Of a stretch of 43,016 nucleotides of DNA, positions 34,415 through 43,016 are shown piece by piece (positions within the stretch are counted from its first letter, which is position 1; every line of letters begins with the position of its first letter). Source of the DNA: Lachnospiraceae bacterium. Its GTDB lineage: Bacteria > Bacillota > Clostridia > Lachnospirales > Lachnospiraceae. Made by a program: the position numbers and the translations under genes. The stretch is from NCBI GenBank assembly GCA_017962825.1, contig JAGCUO010000127.1, positions 1 to 43,016 on the forward strand, read 5' to 3'. The notes below the pieces were generated by a model that made no database searches, was not told the DNA's origin, and was given only the letters and a program-made list of their open reading frames with translations.

Positions 34415-35404
34415 ATGGCTAAGTTTATAATCAAACGATTATTGTACAGCATACTTATTCTTTTCTTCGTCATGTTCCTCATCTATGTACTGATGTATAA
34501 CATGCCTACGAGTTTCGTAGAGACGAAGGCAAGAGAGCTTGCTTCACGTCCCGGAGCTGCCAAGAGTTACACCGAGTGGCTTGCGGATCTTAACGCACAA
34601 TACGGAATGGATAAGGGCGTAGTACAGGGTTACCTCGTTTGGCTTAGCAATGCAGTTCGCGGAAACTGGGGCGACAGCTGGCAGTGGACTATTCCCGTTC
34701 TCGAGAAGTTCAATAACACCGTCTGGTACAGCTTCGCACTCGGATTGGTTTCTTTTATCTTTGAAGTTATTATCGCTATACCGCTTGGAATAACAGCGGC
34801 CAAAAAGCAATACAGTTTTGCGGATTACTTTACAACCGTCGTCGCCATGATAAGTATTTCGCTTCCTACATTCTTCCTGGCGACACTTCTTAAATATGTC
34901 TTTGCGGTCAAACTCGGATGGGTGGACCTCACCGGTATGCAGGGCCGTGATTATCAGTTCTTATCTACTTTTGGAAAATTCCTGGATTTAGCGAAACATT
35001 TCGCACTTCCTGCCGTTACTCTTACCGTTATCGGTATCGGAAGTCTTATGCGCTATACCCGTACAAATATGCTGGAAGTTCTTAATTCCGATTACATCAG
35101 AACTGCCCGTGCAAAGGGCGTTCCCGAAAAGAAAGTCATCGGAAAGCATGCTTTCAGAAATACACTCATTCCTCTTGTAACCATGCTCGGAGGAATGCTT
35201 CCCAGCCTCTTTGCCGGAGCACTCATCACCGAGACGCTCTTCGGTATCAGAGGAATAGGCTATGCTTCATACTATTCAATGACACAGGCGGATATTCCGT
35301 TTATCATGTTCTATCTTGCATTTATCTCGGTTCTGACACTCCTCGGAAATCTGATCTCCGATCTGCTCTATGCAGCGGTTGATCCCAGAGTGCGCCTGAG
35401 CTGA
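34415..35404 (+). CDS. oppB: Oligopeptide ABC transporter permease OppB
   Basis: 329 aa, six helices. The N-terminal MAKFIIKRLLYSILILFFVMFLIYVLMY helix and the EAA loop LNSDYIRTARAKGVPEKKVIGKHAFRNTLIPLVTMLG are typical of OppB/DppB. It forms the membrane channel with OppC. It follows the stem-loop after oppA by 32 bases and precedes oppC by 28. Confidence 0.96.
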   Translation: MAKFIIKRLLYSILILFFVMFLIYVLMYNMPTSFVETKARELASRPGAAKSYTEWLADLNAQYGMDKGVVQGYLVWLSNAVRGNWGDSWQWTIPVLEKFNNTVWYSFALGLVSFIFEVIIAIPLGITAAKKQYSFADYFTTVVAMISISLPTFFLATLLKYVFAVKLGWVDLTGMQGRDYQFLSTFGKFLDLAKHFALPAVTLTVIGIGSLMRYTRTNMLEVLNSDYIRTARAKGVPEKKVIGKHAFRNTLIPLVTMLGGMLPSLFAGALITETLFGIRGIGYASYYSMTQADIPFIMFYLAFISVLTLLGNLISDLLYAAVDPRVRLS

Positions 35405-35432
35405 TATACATAGAAAAGGAATAATAAGAGAC

Positions 35433-37469
35433 ATGGCTTCATATAATCTGAATGAAATATTAAAAGCGAAAGCAGGACGCACCGGCAATCAGGTTGCAGT
35501 CGGACTTGACGACGTTGCGCGTGTTAAAGTTCTTTCTCCCGGAAGGCAGGTTTTCAAGAGATTTATCAGAAACCGTCTTGCCGTATTCGGCACCGTGCTC
35601 CTGATCATTATGTTCGTATTCTCTTTCCTGGGACCCGTTTTCTATCCCTGTGGTCAGAAAGAGATCTTCTACAAATACGATTCCCAGAATATAAACTATG
35701 CACTTGCCAAGGAGATAACCTCTTATACGGGCTATACTCTTTCAAGTGATATATCCGTTCCCAGAACCGTAACCACATCGGTTAACAGCGTTGCCAAGAG
35801 CTTGATAGAGGCAGACGAGGATGTGGCTATACTTCTTTCCGATGACGGAGAATTCCTTCTCAGAAAAGTAAATGACGATGTCTTCGTTCTTTCATCCGTT
35901 GATGCACCCAAGGTGGCATCGGTGGGAGAGGGACGTGCCCTTATCGGTACCTATGACATGATAAGCGGACAGATCAGTTTCACCGGTCAGGATATCGAGG
36001 GCCTTCTTGAAGCACTTACCAAAAACTTCAACCGCACAGGCGGAAACTTTACATTTGAGGGTGTCAAATATTCTTACGAGAAGGATGTTGCCAAGTCTTA
36101 TAACATTTATTCCGAAATGGACGGTGTCGTAACATTTGATAATTCCTTGCCGGAATCTTTTGCGGGAGCTTTTGAAAAGGCTGCGGATGACAGTGCATTT
36201 TCATTCACCGCAGGCGGTAAAACATATTGCATAGTTAAGGGAATTACCGGATCCGATGCTTATGCTGTTTCAGGCAGCGAGAAGAACGCACTGGTTTATA
36301 CCAGACTTACATTTAATGTGATCTCAAGCGATGTGAAGGTATCGGATCAGCTTAAGGCAAATGCACTTCTTAACATTTCCGGCGGAAATTCATTTGATGT
36401 TGACGGCGTGAAATATAAGATCACGGAAAACGACGGACTCCTTATTCTCAAGGACAGTGATGACAAGGAAGTTGCCGAGCTTTCAAGCTTCTCGGTCAGA
36501 CGCTACACCGGTGAAGACAGTATTGATTATGATCTGAAAAAAGAGATTGAAGAAATTGTCATCGCCATGGCAGAAAGCGGAAAGACCACCGAAAAGTTTA
36601 TGTACAACCTTCCTTATCAGGATGAAAACGGAATTTACGTTTACGATGAAGAAGGAAATCTTCAGTATTCCGAAGCAGAACTGACCGTAACTCAGAGATA
36701 TACCGGAGAGTATGTTATCAACTGCGATCAGGTAATCTATGTCATTGACATGTTTGCTTCCTCATCCAAGGAACATATCCTCGGAACCGACGGAGACGGA
36801 TTTGATGTTCTTGCCAGGATCATGTACGGCGGACGTGTATCACTCATGGTAGGTTTCGTCGTTGTCTTCCTTGAGATCTTTATCGGAGTCATCATGGGTG
36901 GTCTTGCAGGATATTACGGCGGATGGGTTGATAACCTCATCATGAGACTGGTTGATATTTTCTACTGTCTGCCTTCGCTTCCCATCATGATCATTCTGGG
37001 TGCTACCATGGATTCCATGAGGATGGATACTTATATAAGACTTATCATCATGATGGCTACCCTGGGATTCCTCGGATGGGCAAGCGTCGCACGTATGGTG
37101 CGCGGACAGATCCTTTCACTTCGTGAGCAGGAATTCATGGTTGCTGCAGAGGCTACCGGAATCAGGGTTCGTAAGAGAATCTTCAGACACCTTATTCCCA
37201 ACGTTATGCCCCAGCTGATCGTCATTGCTACCATGGGTATGGGTTCGGTCATTCTCACCGAGTCGACACTTTCATTCCTCGGCCTGGGTGTTAAGCATCC
37301 TCTGGCTACATGGGGAACCATCATCAACTCGGTTTCATCCGCAACCGCAATGGCTCATTACCAGCACATATGGATCCCTGTAGGTCTTCTTATCTGTCTT
37401 ACGGTAATAGCATTCAACTTCGTAGGTGACGGATTAAGAGACGCATACGATCCCAAGTCCAAGAGATAA
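35433..37469 (+). CDS. oppC: Oligopeptide ABC transporter permease OppC with a ~370-residue extra domain
   Basis: 678 aa, about twice the normal ~300. Residues 1-70 are the usual OppC N-terminus with helix 1 (49-70). The normal continuation HILGTDGDGFDVLARIMYGGR begins near residue 447, followed by the remaining helices and EAA loop EQEFMVAAEATGIRVRKRIFRHLIPNVMPQL. Between them, residues ~72-445 form an extra soluble domain, placed outside the membrane by topology. It carries at least three related beta-rich stretches: NFTFEGVKYSY (~204), FSFTAGGKTYCIV (~254) and SFDVDGVKYKITENDG (~318). The insert may dock the enlarged OppA or pre-bind peptides; this is inference. All permease parts look intact. 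Confidence 0.93.
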   Translation: MASYNLNEILKAKAGRTGNQVAVGLDDVARVKVLSPGRQVFKRFIRNRLAVFGTVLLIIMFVFSFLGPVFYPCGQKEIFYKYDSQNINYALAKEITSYTGYTLSSDISVPRTVTTSVNSVAKSLIEADEDVAILLSDDGEFLLRKVNDDVFVLSSVDAPKVASVGEGRALIGTYDMISGQISFTGQDIEGLLEALTKNFNRTGGNFTFEGVKYSYEKDVAKSYNIYSEMDGVVTFDNSLPESFAGAFEKAADDSAFSFTAGGKTYCIVKGITGSDAYAVSGSEKNALVYTRLTFNVISSDVKVSDQLKANALLNISGGNSFDVDGVKYKITENDGLLILKDSDDKEVAELSSFSVRRYTGEDSIDYDLKKEIEEIVIAMAESGKTTEKFMYNLPYQDENGIYVYDEEGNLQYSEAELTVTQRYTGEYVINCDQVIYVIDMFASSSKEHILGTDGDGFDVLARIMYGGRVSLMVGFVVVFLEIFIGVIMGGLAGYYGGWVDNLIMRLVDIFYCLPSLPIMIILGATMDSMRMDTYIRLIIMMATLGFLGWASVARMVRGQILSLREQEFMVAAEATGIRVRKRIFRHLIPNVMPQLIVIATMGMGSVILTESTLSFLGLGVKHPLATWGTIINSVSSATAMAHYQHIWIPVGLLICLTVIAFNFVGDGLRDAYDPKSKR

Positions 37470-37495
37470 AGTAATAAACGGTTAAGAGGTTTATC

Positions 37496-38734
37496 ATGGC
37501 TGATAACAAAGAGAAAATAGAAGAGAAGAAGGAATCGAAGAATTCTTCATATATTTCCGCAAAAGAATCCAGAAGGATCACCAAGTTCAATCGTAAGGTG
37601 ACAAAGAAGCTGGAAGCTGAAAGAGCAAATGCCAAGAAGGATCCTTCCCTTTATACCACCAAGATGAAGGATGAAGGAAATGTTGTCGAGTTCGACAATG
37701 TGTGTTCGTACTTTTTTTCGGATGTAGGAACCGTAAAAGCGGTTGACGGTATAAGTTTCAATATTCCCAAGTGTTCTACCGTGGGCGTTGTAGGAGAATC
37801 CGGATGCGGAAAGAGTGTTACCAGTCTTTCACTTATGCAGCTTCTTCAGAGACCCAGCGGACAGACCGTGGGCGGAGAGATCCGTTTTAATCTCGGTGAC
37901 GGCACTGCTTACAACATCGTAAACACTCCCACTGCCAAGATGCAGGAGATCCGCGGAAACAGGATCTCAATGATCTTCCAGGAGCCTATGACAAGCCTTA
38001 ATCCCGTGTTTAAGATCGGAGCACAGGTAAATGAAGTTCTCGAACTTCATAATCCCGAGATGACTAAGGAACAGATCAAAGCCCGTACTTTGGAGATGCT
38101 AGAGATGGTCGGTATCGCCAACAAAGAGGGTGTATATGAGATGTATCCTCACGAGCTTTCCGGAGGTATGAGACAGCGTGTTATGATCGCGATAGCACTT
38201 GCCTGCAACCCCGAGCTTATCATTGCCGACGAGCCTACTACCGCACTTGACGTTACCATACAGGCGCAGATCCTCGACCTTCTTGCGGATCTTAAGAATA
38301 AGATCAATTCATCCATTATGCTCATCACCCATGACCTGGGCGTTGTTGCCAGCATGGCTGATTACGTTGTTGTAATGTACGCGGGACGCGTTATCGAAAA
38401 AGGAACTGCGGAAGATATTTTCCATCACCCCGCACATCCTTACACCATAGGTCTTATGAAGTCCAAGCCTGTTGTGGGAAAGAAAGTGGATGCTCTCTAC
38501 AACATCGAAGGCAGCGTTCCCAATCCCGTCAATATGCCCGATTACTGTTATTTCAGAGACCGCTGCGAGATGCAGTGTGACAGATGCAAGGGCAAGATAA
38601 ATGATGCGGGCGGAGATTATCCTCCCGAGATTAAGATTTCCGATACCCACTTCGTATCATGCTACAGATTCTATGATGAAGGCGAAGTTGTCGGTTACCC
38701 CAAGACCGTTGATCCGGAGGAGCTTTTAAAATGA
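37496..38734 (+). CDS. oppD: Oligopeptide ABC transporter ATPase OppD
   Basis: 412 aa. Walker [11 protein letters not shown] loop [12 protein letters not shown], signature LSGGMRQR, Walker [14 protein letters not shown] and the H loop THDLGVV are all present. The oligo/dipeptide C-terminal domain carries four conserved-style Cys in [18 protein letters not shown]. Unusual is the first ~60 residues, a Lys/Glu-rich extension (probably a helix) before the ABC domain starts at [11 protein letters not shown]. It overlaps oppF by four bases (ATGA), so they are coupled. Confidence 0.96.
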   Translation: MADNKEKIEEKKESKNSSYISAKESRRITKFNRKVTKKLEAERANAKKDPSLYTTKMKDEGNVVEFDNVCSYFFSDVGTVKAVDGISFNIPKCSTVGVVGESGCGKSVTSLSLMQLLQRPSGQTVGGEIRFNLGDGTAYNIVNTPTAKMQEIRGNRISMIFQEPMTSLNPVFKIGAQVNEVLELHNPEMTKEQIKARTLEMLEMVGIANKEGVYEMYPHELSGGMRQRVMIAIALACNPELIIADEPTTALDVTIQAQILDLLADLKNKINSSIMLITHDLGVVASMADYVVVMYAGRVIEKGTAEDIFHHPAHPYTIGLMKSKPVVGKKVDALYNIEGSVPNPVNMPDYCYFRDRCEMQCDRCKGKINDAGGDYPPEIKISDTHFVSCYRFYDEGEVVGYPKTVDPEELLK

Positions 38735-39774
38735 GTGAAGTAAAAGATCAGATGCCTTTCGAAGGTGCTGAAAAAGACAGTGAAAATCTTCTTGTAGTCA
38801 AGAATCTTAAGAAGTACTTCCCCATCAAATCAAGCTTCTTTAAGATGAACATAGGTAATGTAAAGGCAGTCGACGGTGTTTCTTTTGTTATCAAGAAAGG
38901 AACCACCATGGGCCTTGTAGGTGAGTCCGGATGCGGTAAATCAACCACCGGAAGAACCATACTGAGACTTCAGGATAAAACCGACGGAGAGGTTTATTTT
39001 GACGGACAGGATATCTTTAAATTGTCCAAGGAAGAGTTGAGAAAGCTTCGTCCAAAGATTCAGATCATCTTCCAGGATCCTTATTCAAGCCTTTCTCCCA
39101 GACTTCCCGTAGGTGAGATCATTGCAGAAGCAGTAAGAGAGCATGGTATTGTACCCAAGGAAGAGATTGATGATTATGTGACCAGAGTAATGGAAGCCTG
39201 CGGACTTCAGGAGTGGCACAAGAACCGCTATCCTCATGAGTTCTCCGGCGGACAGCGTCAGAGGATCTGTATCGCGAGAGCTCTTGCACTCAATCCCGAA
39301 TTCATACTTTGTGACGAGCCCGTTTCTGCTCTCGATGTTTCAATTCAGGCTCAGATCATAAACCTTTTGAGAGATCTTCAGAAGCAGTTCGGACTGACAT
39401 ATCTGTTCATTTCCCACGATCTGTCGGTTGTTGAACATATATCCGATACCGTAGGTGTTATGTATCTCGGAAACATGGTTGAGTATGCGGAGACCGAGAA
39501 GATTTATTCAAATCCTCTCCATCCTTATACCACGGCACTCTTTTCCGCTATACCCGTACCCGATCCGGATTATAAGATGAACAGGATAGTGCTTCAGGGT
39601 AATATCCCTTCACCCGCAAATCCGCCTTCGGGATGTAAATTCCATACCAGATGCGACAAGTGTATGGAGATTTGTAAAAACAAGGCACCCGAAATGATGG
39701 AAGTAGAGCCCGGCCACTTCTGTGCATGCCATCTCTATAACAAGGACTATTCGGATGCAGCTAAGGAGAATTAA
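38731..39774 (+). CDS. oppF: Oligopeptide ABC transporter ATPase OppF
   Basis: 347 aa. Walker [14 protein letters not shown] loop IIFQDPYSSLSP, signature FSGGQRQR, Walker B FILCDEPVSALDV, H loop SHDLSVV. The C-terminal Cys motif is CKFHTRCDKCMEICKNK. It forms the ATPase heterodimer with OppD that drives OppBC. The oligopeptidase starts three bases after its stop. Confidence 0.97.
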   Translation: MSEVKDQMPFEGAEKDSENLLVVKNLKKYFPIKSSFFKMNIGNVKAVDGVSFVIKKGTTMGLVGESGCGKSTTGRTILRLQDKTDGEVYFDGQDIFKLSKEELRKLRPKIQIIFQDPYSSLSPRLPVGEIIAEAVREHGIVPKEEIDDYVTRVMEACGLQEWHKNRYPHEFSGGQRQRICIARALALNPEFILCDEPVSALDVSIQAQIINLLRDLQKQFGLTYLFISHDLSVVEHISDTVGVMYLGNMVEYAETEKIYSNPLHPYTTALFSAIPVPDPDYKMNRIVLQGNIPSPANPPSGCKFHTRCDKCMEICKNKAPEMMEVEPGHFCACHLYNKDYSDAAKEN

Positions 39775-39777
39775 TTA

Positions 39778-41451
39778 ATGCAGAAATTTAAAGATCTCCC
39801 TTATGAGAGAGTTGACTCTGACAAATTTGTCAAAGAGTACACCGAGCTTACACAGGCTCTTAAGGATGCAAAATGCTTTGACGAGGCCTGGAAGGTTCAT
39901 GAGAAGATAACCGAGATGACCAATCATTTCGTTACCGAGATGGTCATCGCACGTACACGTTATGATATTGATACAACGGATGAGTTCTACAGTGCGGAGA
40001 ATGATTATTATGATGAGATCACTCCCCTGTTTTCAGATTGCTCCAATAAGTACATGAAGGTGCTTTTTGAATCTCCTTTTAAAGAGGGATTTGAAGAAAA
40101 GCTCGGCCCTGTTGCTCTTAAGAGCATGGAACTTTCCATTAAATCATTTGATGAGAAGATCATCGGACTTGCTCAGGAAGAGAACGAGCTTTCCAGCAAG
40201 TATACCAAACTCATCGCTACGGCAAAGATTCCTTTTGAAGGCGAAGATTATAACTTAAGCCTTATGAGAAAGTTTACCGTAGATCCTGACAGAGATGTCA
40301 GAAAGCGCGCATGGAAGGCAATCAGTGATTATTTCCTGACTGTAACGGATGAGATCGACGATATCTACGACAAGATGGTGGCAAACCGCACCAAGCAGGC
40401 ACGTGAGATGGGATATGAGGATTATATCGATCTCGGATACATGCGAATGAACAGAAACAGCTACGGCCGAAAGGAAGTAGAGAATTTCAGAAAGCAGGTT
40501 AAGGAAGCGTTTGTTCCTCTTGCTACCATGATCCACGAAAAGAGACGCGAGCGTATAGGCGTAGACAGTCTCAAGCACTACGATAATGAAGTGCATTTTA
40601 AGAACGGAAACCCTGCACCCGTAGGAACTCCCGAGGAGATCCTTGCCGCAGGACAGGCGATGTACAGGGAACTTTCTCCCGAAACCGGAGAGTTCATGGA
40701 TTTCATGAGAGAATATGATCTCTTTGACGTACTCGGACGTAAGACCAAGCGTCAGGGCGGATACATGACCTTCCTTCCCGATTACAAGGCACCTTTTATC
40801 TTCGCCAACTTCAACGGAACCAGCGGAGATGTTGATGTAATAACCCATGAGTGCGGACATGCATTCCAGGGATACCTTACCAGAAACGATCCTATCCCCG
40901 AGCATAACGAACTCACCATGGAGACCGCGGAGATCCATTCAATGTCCATGGAGTATTTCACTTACGGATGGATGGATAAGTTCTTCGGTGACAGAAAAGA
41001 CGATTACTATACCATGCACCTTGAGGATTCAATTATCTTCGTTCCTTACGGATGTATGGTTGATGAGTTCCAGCATATCGTATATGAGAATCCCGATATG
41101 ACTCCCGCTGAGAGGAAGCAGGTATGGAAAGATCTTGAGAAGACTTACAGACCTCACCTTGATTATGACGGAGATCCTTTCTTTGCGGAGGGAGGATACT
41201 GGCAGAGACAGAGCCACATCTTCCAGAGTCCTTTCTACTATATCGATTATGTACTGGCAAGCGTCTGCGCTATGCAGTTCAAGGTCAGAATGGATGAGGA
41301 TTTCAGGGGAGCGTTTGAGGATTACTTGAAACTCTGCAAACTCTCTGTTACCAAATTCTATGAGCCCATGCTGAAGGAATGCGGATTAAGAAGCCCCTTC
41401 GAAGACGGATGCATCGAGAATCTTGTAGAAGCACTTAAAAAGAAAATTTAA
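39778..41451 (+). CDS. M3 family oligoendopeptidase (PepF-like)
   Basis: 557 aa, cytoplasmic zinc metallopeptidase. The HExxH motif is HECGH at 357-361 in DVITHECGHAFQGY, and a third ligand is expected among the Glu residues of METAEIHSMSMEYF (about 381-394). It cuts short peptides of about 6-17 residues into smaller pieces. Directly behind oppF in the same operon, it would digest the imported oligopeptides. The ATG sits in TTAATTAATG right after the oppF stop; the ribosome site AAGGAGAA lies in the end of oppF. Confidence 0.95.
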   Translation: MQKFKDLPYERVDSDKFVKEYTELTQALKDAKCFDEAWKVHEKITEMTNHFVTEMVIARTRYDIDTTDEFYSAENDYYDEITPLFSDCSNKYMKVLFESPFKEGFEEKLGPVALKSMELSIKSFDEKIIGLAQEENELSSKYTKLIATAKIPFEGEDYNLSLMRKFTVDPDRDVRKRAWKAISDYFLTVTDEIDDIYDKMVANRTKQAREMGYEDYIDLGYMRMNRNSYGRKEVENFRKQVKEAFVPLATMIHEKRRERIGVDSLKHYDNEVHFKNGNPAPVGTPEEILAAGQAMYRELSPETGEFMDFMREYDLFDVLGRKTKRQGGYMTFLPDYKAPFIFANFNGTSGDVDVITHECGHAFQGYLTRNDPIPEHNELTMETAEIHSMSMEYFTYGWMDKFFGDRKDDYYTMHLEDSIIFVPYGCMVDEFQHIVYENPDMTPAERKQVWKDLEKTYRPHLDYDGDPFFAEGGYWQRQSHIFQSPFYYIDYVLASVCAMQFKVRMDEDFRGAFEDYLKLCKLSVTKFYEPMLKECGLRSPFEDGCIENLVEALKKKI

Positions 41452-41460
41452 TTGTGATAG

Positions 41461-41509
41461 TGGGGACTTATCATTTTTGTCATCCGGTGACAAAAATGAT
41501 AAGTCCCCA
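41461..41509. repeat. TGGGGAC palindrome after the peptidase gene
   Basis: A perfect 22-bp stem (41461-41482 with 41488-41509) around loop TCCGG. The outer flanks (GTGATAG / TTGCCAC) also partly pair. It shares the TGGGGAC core with the elements at 29322, 31161 and 42943, and the ACAAAAA-type inner stem with the last one. Confidence 0.85.
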
Positions 41510-41537
41510 TTGCCACTCAAAAGTATGTTATTATATG

Positions 41538-41567
41538 AGCATCGGTAATCGGACCGATGCTTTTTTT
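41538..41567 (+). terminator. Terminator of the opp operon, abutting the next gene
   Basis: A 9-bp stem AGCATCGGT/ACCGATGCT (41538-41546 with 41553-41561) and a T run to 41567. Only 14 bases separate it from the next ATG, just enough for the GGGAG ribosome site. A possible extended -10 (TGTTATTAT, 41526-41534) lies upstream. Confidence 0.85.
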
Positions 41568-41581
41568 ACGGGAGTGGGAAT

Positions 41582-42934
41582 ATGACTTACGGACAGATTT
41601 TTTCTGAGATATGGCTTAGGAATAAGAGATACATACTATTTTGTATTACGATCTGCATTGTTTTTTCTTTTCTTTTTTACGGCAATCTGACTTCTCTGAA
41701 TGCATACGATGCTGATGGGGCAGCTCTTGCGGCAAGTGTGGGCGGAAGCTTTGGCGAGGCCCTTGCCCCAATTCTTTCCCTGGGACTTTTCGGCGGGATA
41801 GATGTTTCATGGGTAATGGTCATAATGAGTACTTCCGCACTGGGTGCAAATTACGGCAGGAGTTCCGGCGTATTCGGACTGGACAGGTTGTCCGGTTTTT
41901 CATTCGGTATTTTCGATAACATATACATCTGTATTTTTCTCCTCGTATGGTTCGGACTGCCTCTGATACTTAAGGCGTTCAGTAAGACCAATGCCATAGG
42001 ATGCTCCATAGAAGATGCTCAGAAGAAGGTAAACGGCGTCATGATGGTTATCGTGATCATGGTGGAGATGGTGATAAATACCGAACCGAAAAGCGTTGTA
42101 AGAGCAGCTTCGGGTGTCGGACGTGCCCTCAGCTACGGCGTAAGTGCCATAGTATGTCTGGTGATCCTTTTGGTCACACTTCTCATTTATTTTGTTGTGC
42201 ATTACCTGTTTTCACTTTTGGATATCATAATGGTGCCTGTGTGTACCCTTGTTCCCTTTGTTTCTTTTTTCTGGGTATTGGCAAAGCTTGCATTTATCGG
42301 TTTTATGATCCTTCTTGCGGTTTATATGCCGGCAGGGTACGTGATCATATCGCTGCTTCTGATATTAGTGTCCGCACTTTTGTTCAGAACCGCATACATG
42401 GCAGTAAGATATTTTGAGAACATATATGTAAAGGCTTTGTTCAAGAAGATATTCGGCGGCTTCGATAAGAATAAGCCTCTTGTTGCTCCCAGACTTCCTG
42501 CCAAGGTACGCGAGTTTTTGCAGGGAAGAAACATTCAGATGGTCATTCCCGCATTTGTCCTCAGAGAATTCCCCAATCTTAAGGGGATGCACAAATGGGA
42601 CAGATTCTGGATGGTTGTTGAAAACGGCTCTGTTTATCTGGTAAAGCCTCTATTCGGCAAAAAAGGGTGCTGGCAGATCGCTCTCGGCGGAAATCCGGCT
42701 CAGAAGATGTTTATTAACAGTGCACTGCCATATTATGAGATCTTCCATATATACGGATCCGAGGCGGCAATCGCCCAAACCTTCAAGAAAGTCCCCAAGA
42801 TGTTCCATGTGGTTTTCAGTAAGGAGTATTTCTACAGATTCGAAGAGATCAAGCAGCTTACGGGATTTGTTGATTATGCCGCATATAAGGAGTATCTGAA
42901 GACTTATTTTGCCAGACCTCAGATGCCGGTGTGA
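41582..42934 (+). CDS. Polytopic membrane protein, function unknown
   Basis: 450 aa. Residues ~18-280 contain about six to seven hydrophobic helices (for example 18-33, 75-85, 108-125, 140-155, 180-210, 215-270). The last ~150 residues are mainly soluble, starting with RLPAKVREFLQGRNIQMVIPAFVL and likely cytoplasmic. The first loop carries NAYDADGAALAASVGGSFGEALAPILS. No family recognised; it may be a Lachnospiraceae-specific protein. GGGAG precedes ATG 41582, right behind the terminator. Confidence 0.8.
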   Translation: MTYGQIFSEIWLRNKRYILFCITICIVFSFLFYGNLTSLNAYDADGAALAASVGGSFGEALAPILSLGLFGGIDVSWVMVIMSTSALGANYGRSSGVFGLDRLSGFSFGIFDNIYICIFLLVWFGLPLILKAFSKTNAIGCSIEDAQKKVNGVMMVIVIMVEMVINTEPKSVVRAASGVGRALSYGVSAIVCLVILLVTLLIYFVVHYLFSLLDIIMVPVCTLVPFVSFFWVLAKLAFIGFMILLAVYMPAGYVIISLLLILVSALLFRTAYMAVRYFENIYVKALFKKIFGGFDKNKPLVAPRLPAKVREFLQGRNIQMVIPAFVLREFPNLKGMHKWDRFWMVVENGSVYLVKPLFGKKGCWQIALGGNPAQKMFINSALPYYEIFHIYGSEAAIAQTFKKVPKMFHVVFSKEYFYRFEEIKQLTGFVDYAAYKEYLKTYFARPQMPV

Positions 42935-42942
42935 TAATTGGT

Positions 42943-43007
42943 GGTGACAGTGGGGACGTATCAATTTTGTGACCGGGTGACAAAAAATATACCTCCCCAC
43001 TGTCACC
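42943..43007. repeat. TGGGGAC palindrome at the right edge
   Basis: GGTGACAGTGGGGA 42943-42956 pairs perfectly with TCCCCACTGTCACC 42994-43007. The inner part (GTATCAATTTTGT...ACAAAAAATATAC) pairs imperfectly around GACCGGG. It begins 9 bases after the stop of the membrane-protein gene. Last copy of the family in the window. Confidence 0.8.
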
Positions 43008-43016
43008 CCATTACAA

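Overview
The window looks like chromosome of an anaerobic Clostridia, most likely a Lachnospiraceae member related to the rumen/gut Butyrivibrio group. Evidence for this: moderate GC, strong AGGAGG-type ribosome sites, TTGACA/TATAAT promoters, a perfect CIRCE element before groESL, an OhrR-type MarR regulator, an Opp operon followed by an M3 oligopeptidase, and many Lachnospiraceae-style lipoproteins and polytopic membrane proteins. The placement is by inspection only; no 16S or marker search was possible. Nearly all genes lie on the + strand. Only a small helical protein (16039-16359) and an AraC regulator (21761-22606) are on the - strand.

Layout. 1-103: 3' part of a tRNA-Thr(GGT) and its terminator. 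162-4966: a lipoprotein, then an Hsp70-family chaperone directly abutting a membrane-anchored J-domain protein. 5061-15966: an envelope-glycan block with a DUF2334 deacetylase-like protein, a PseC-type aminotransferase, GDP-mannose 4,6-dehydratase, mannose-1-phosphate guanylyltransferase, two polytopic GT-C-like membrane proteins, a small protein and a class A penicillin-binding protein broken by an in-frame amber codon. 16039-19438: a small protein, a YigZ/IMPACT protein, a DUF1905 + C39-like cysteine protein under a very good promoter with a cre-like operator, and a DUF6056-like membrane protein behind an attenuator-like leader. 19477-21606: CIRCE-controlled groES-groEL. 21761-25844: an AraC regulator divergent from a frameshifted MATE transporter and a putative glycoside hydrolase. 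25865-26957: ohrR-like regulator and glutathione peroxidase. 27009-31145: sugar/polyol metabolism genes (Gfo/Idh/MocA, SDR, xylose-isomerase-like, FMN hydroxyacid dehydrogenase-like), interrupted by a ~270-nt extended hairpin and a 106-nt near-perfect palindrome. 31395-31937: small membrane protein. 32007-41451: oppA-B-C-D-F plus M3 oligoendopeptidase, with a very large extra domain in OppC. 41582-42934: a polytopic membrane protein.

How the genes work together. The glycan block would make GDP-mannose and GDP-4-keto-6-deoxymannose, possibly an amino sugar, and pass sugars to membrane-embedded transferases next to a peptidoglycan synthase. The Opp block would import peptides, which the M3 peptidase would then cut in the cytoplasm. 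The ohrR-gpx pair is a peroxide response unit.

Most interesting non-genic signals: the long structured element at 27991-28261, a family of TGGGGAC palindromes (29322-29427, 31161-31199, 41461-41509, 42943-43007) resembling REP/RAYT-type elements with no transposase here, and the promoter-terminator-RBS arrangement at 17850-17935. Two coding lesions (amber in the PBP, 1-nt frameshift in MATE) are either real gene decay or sequence errors.
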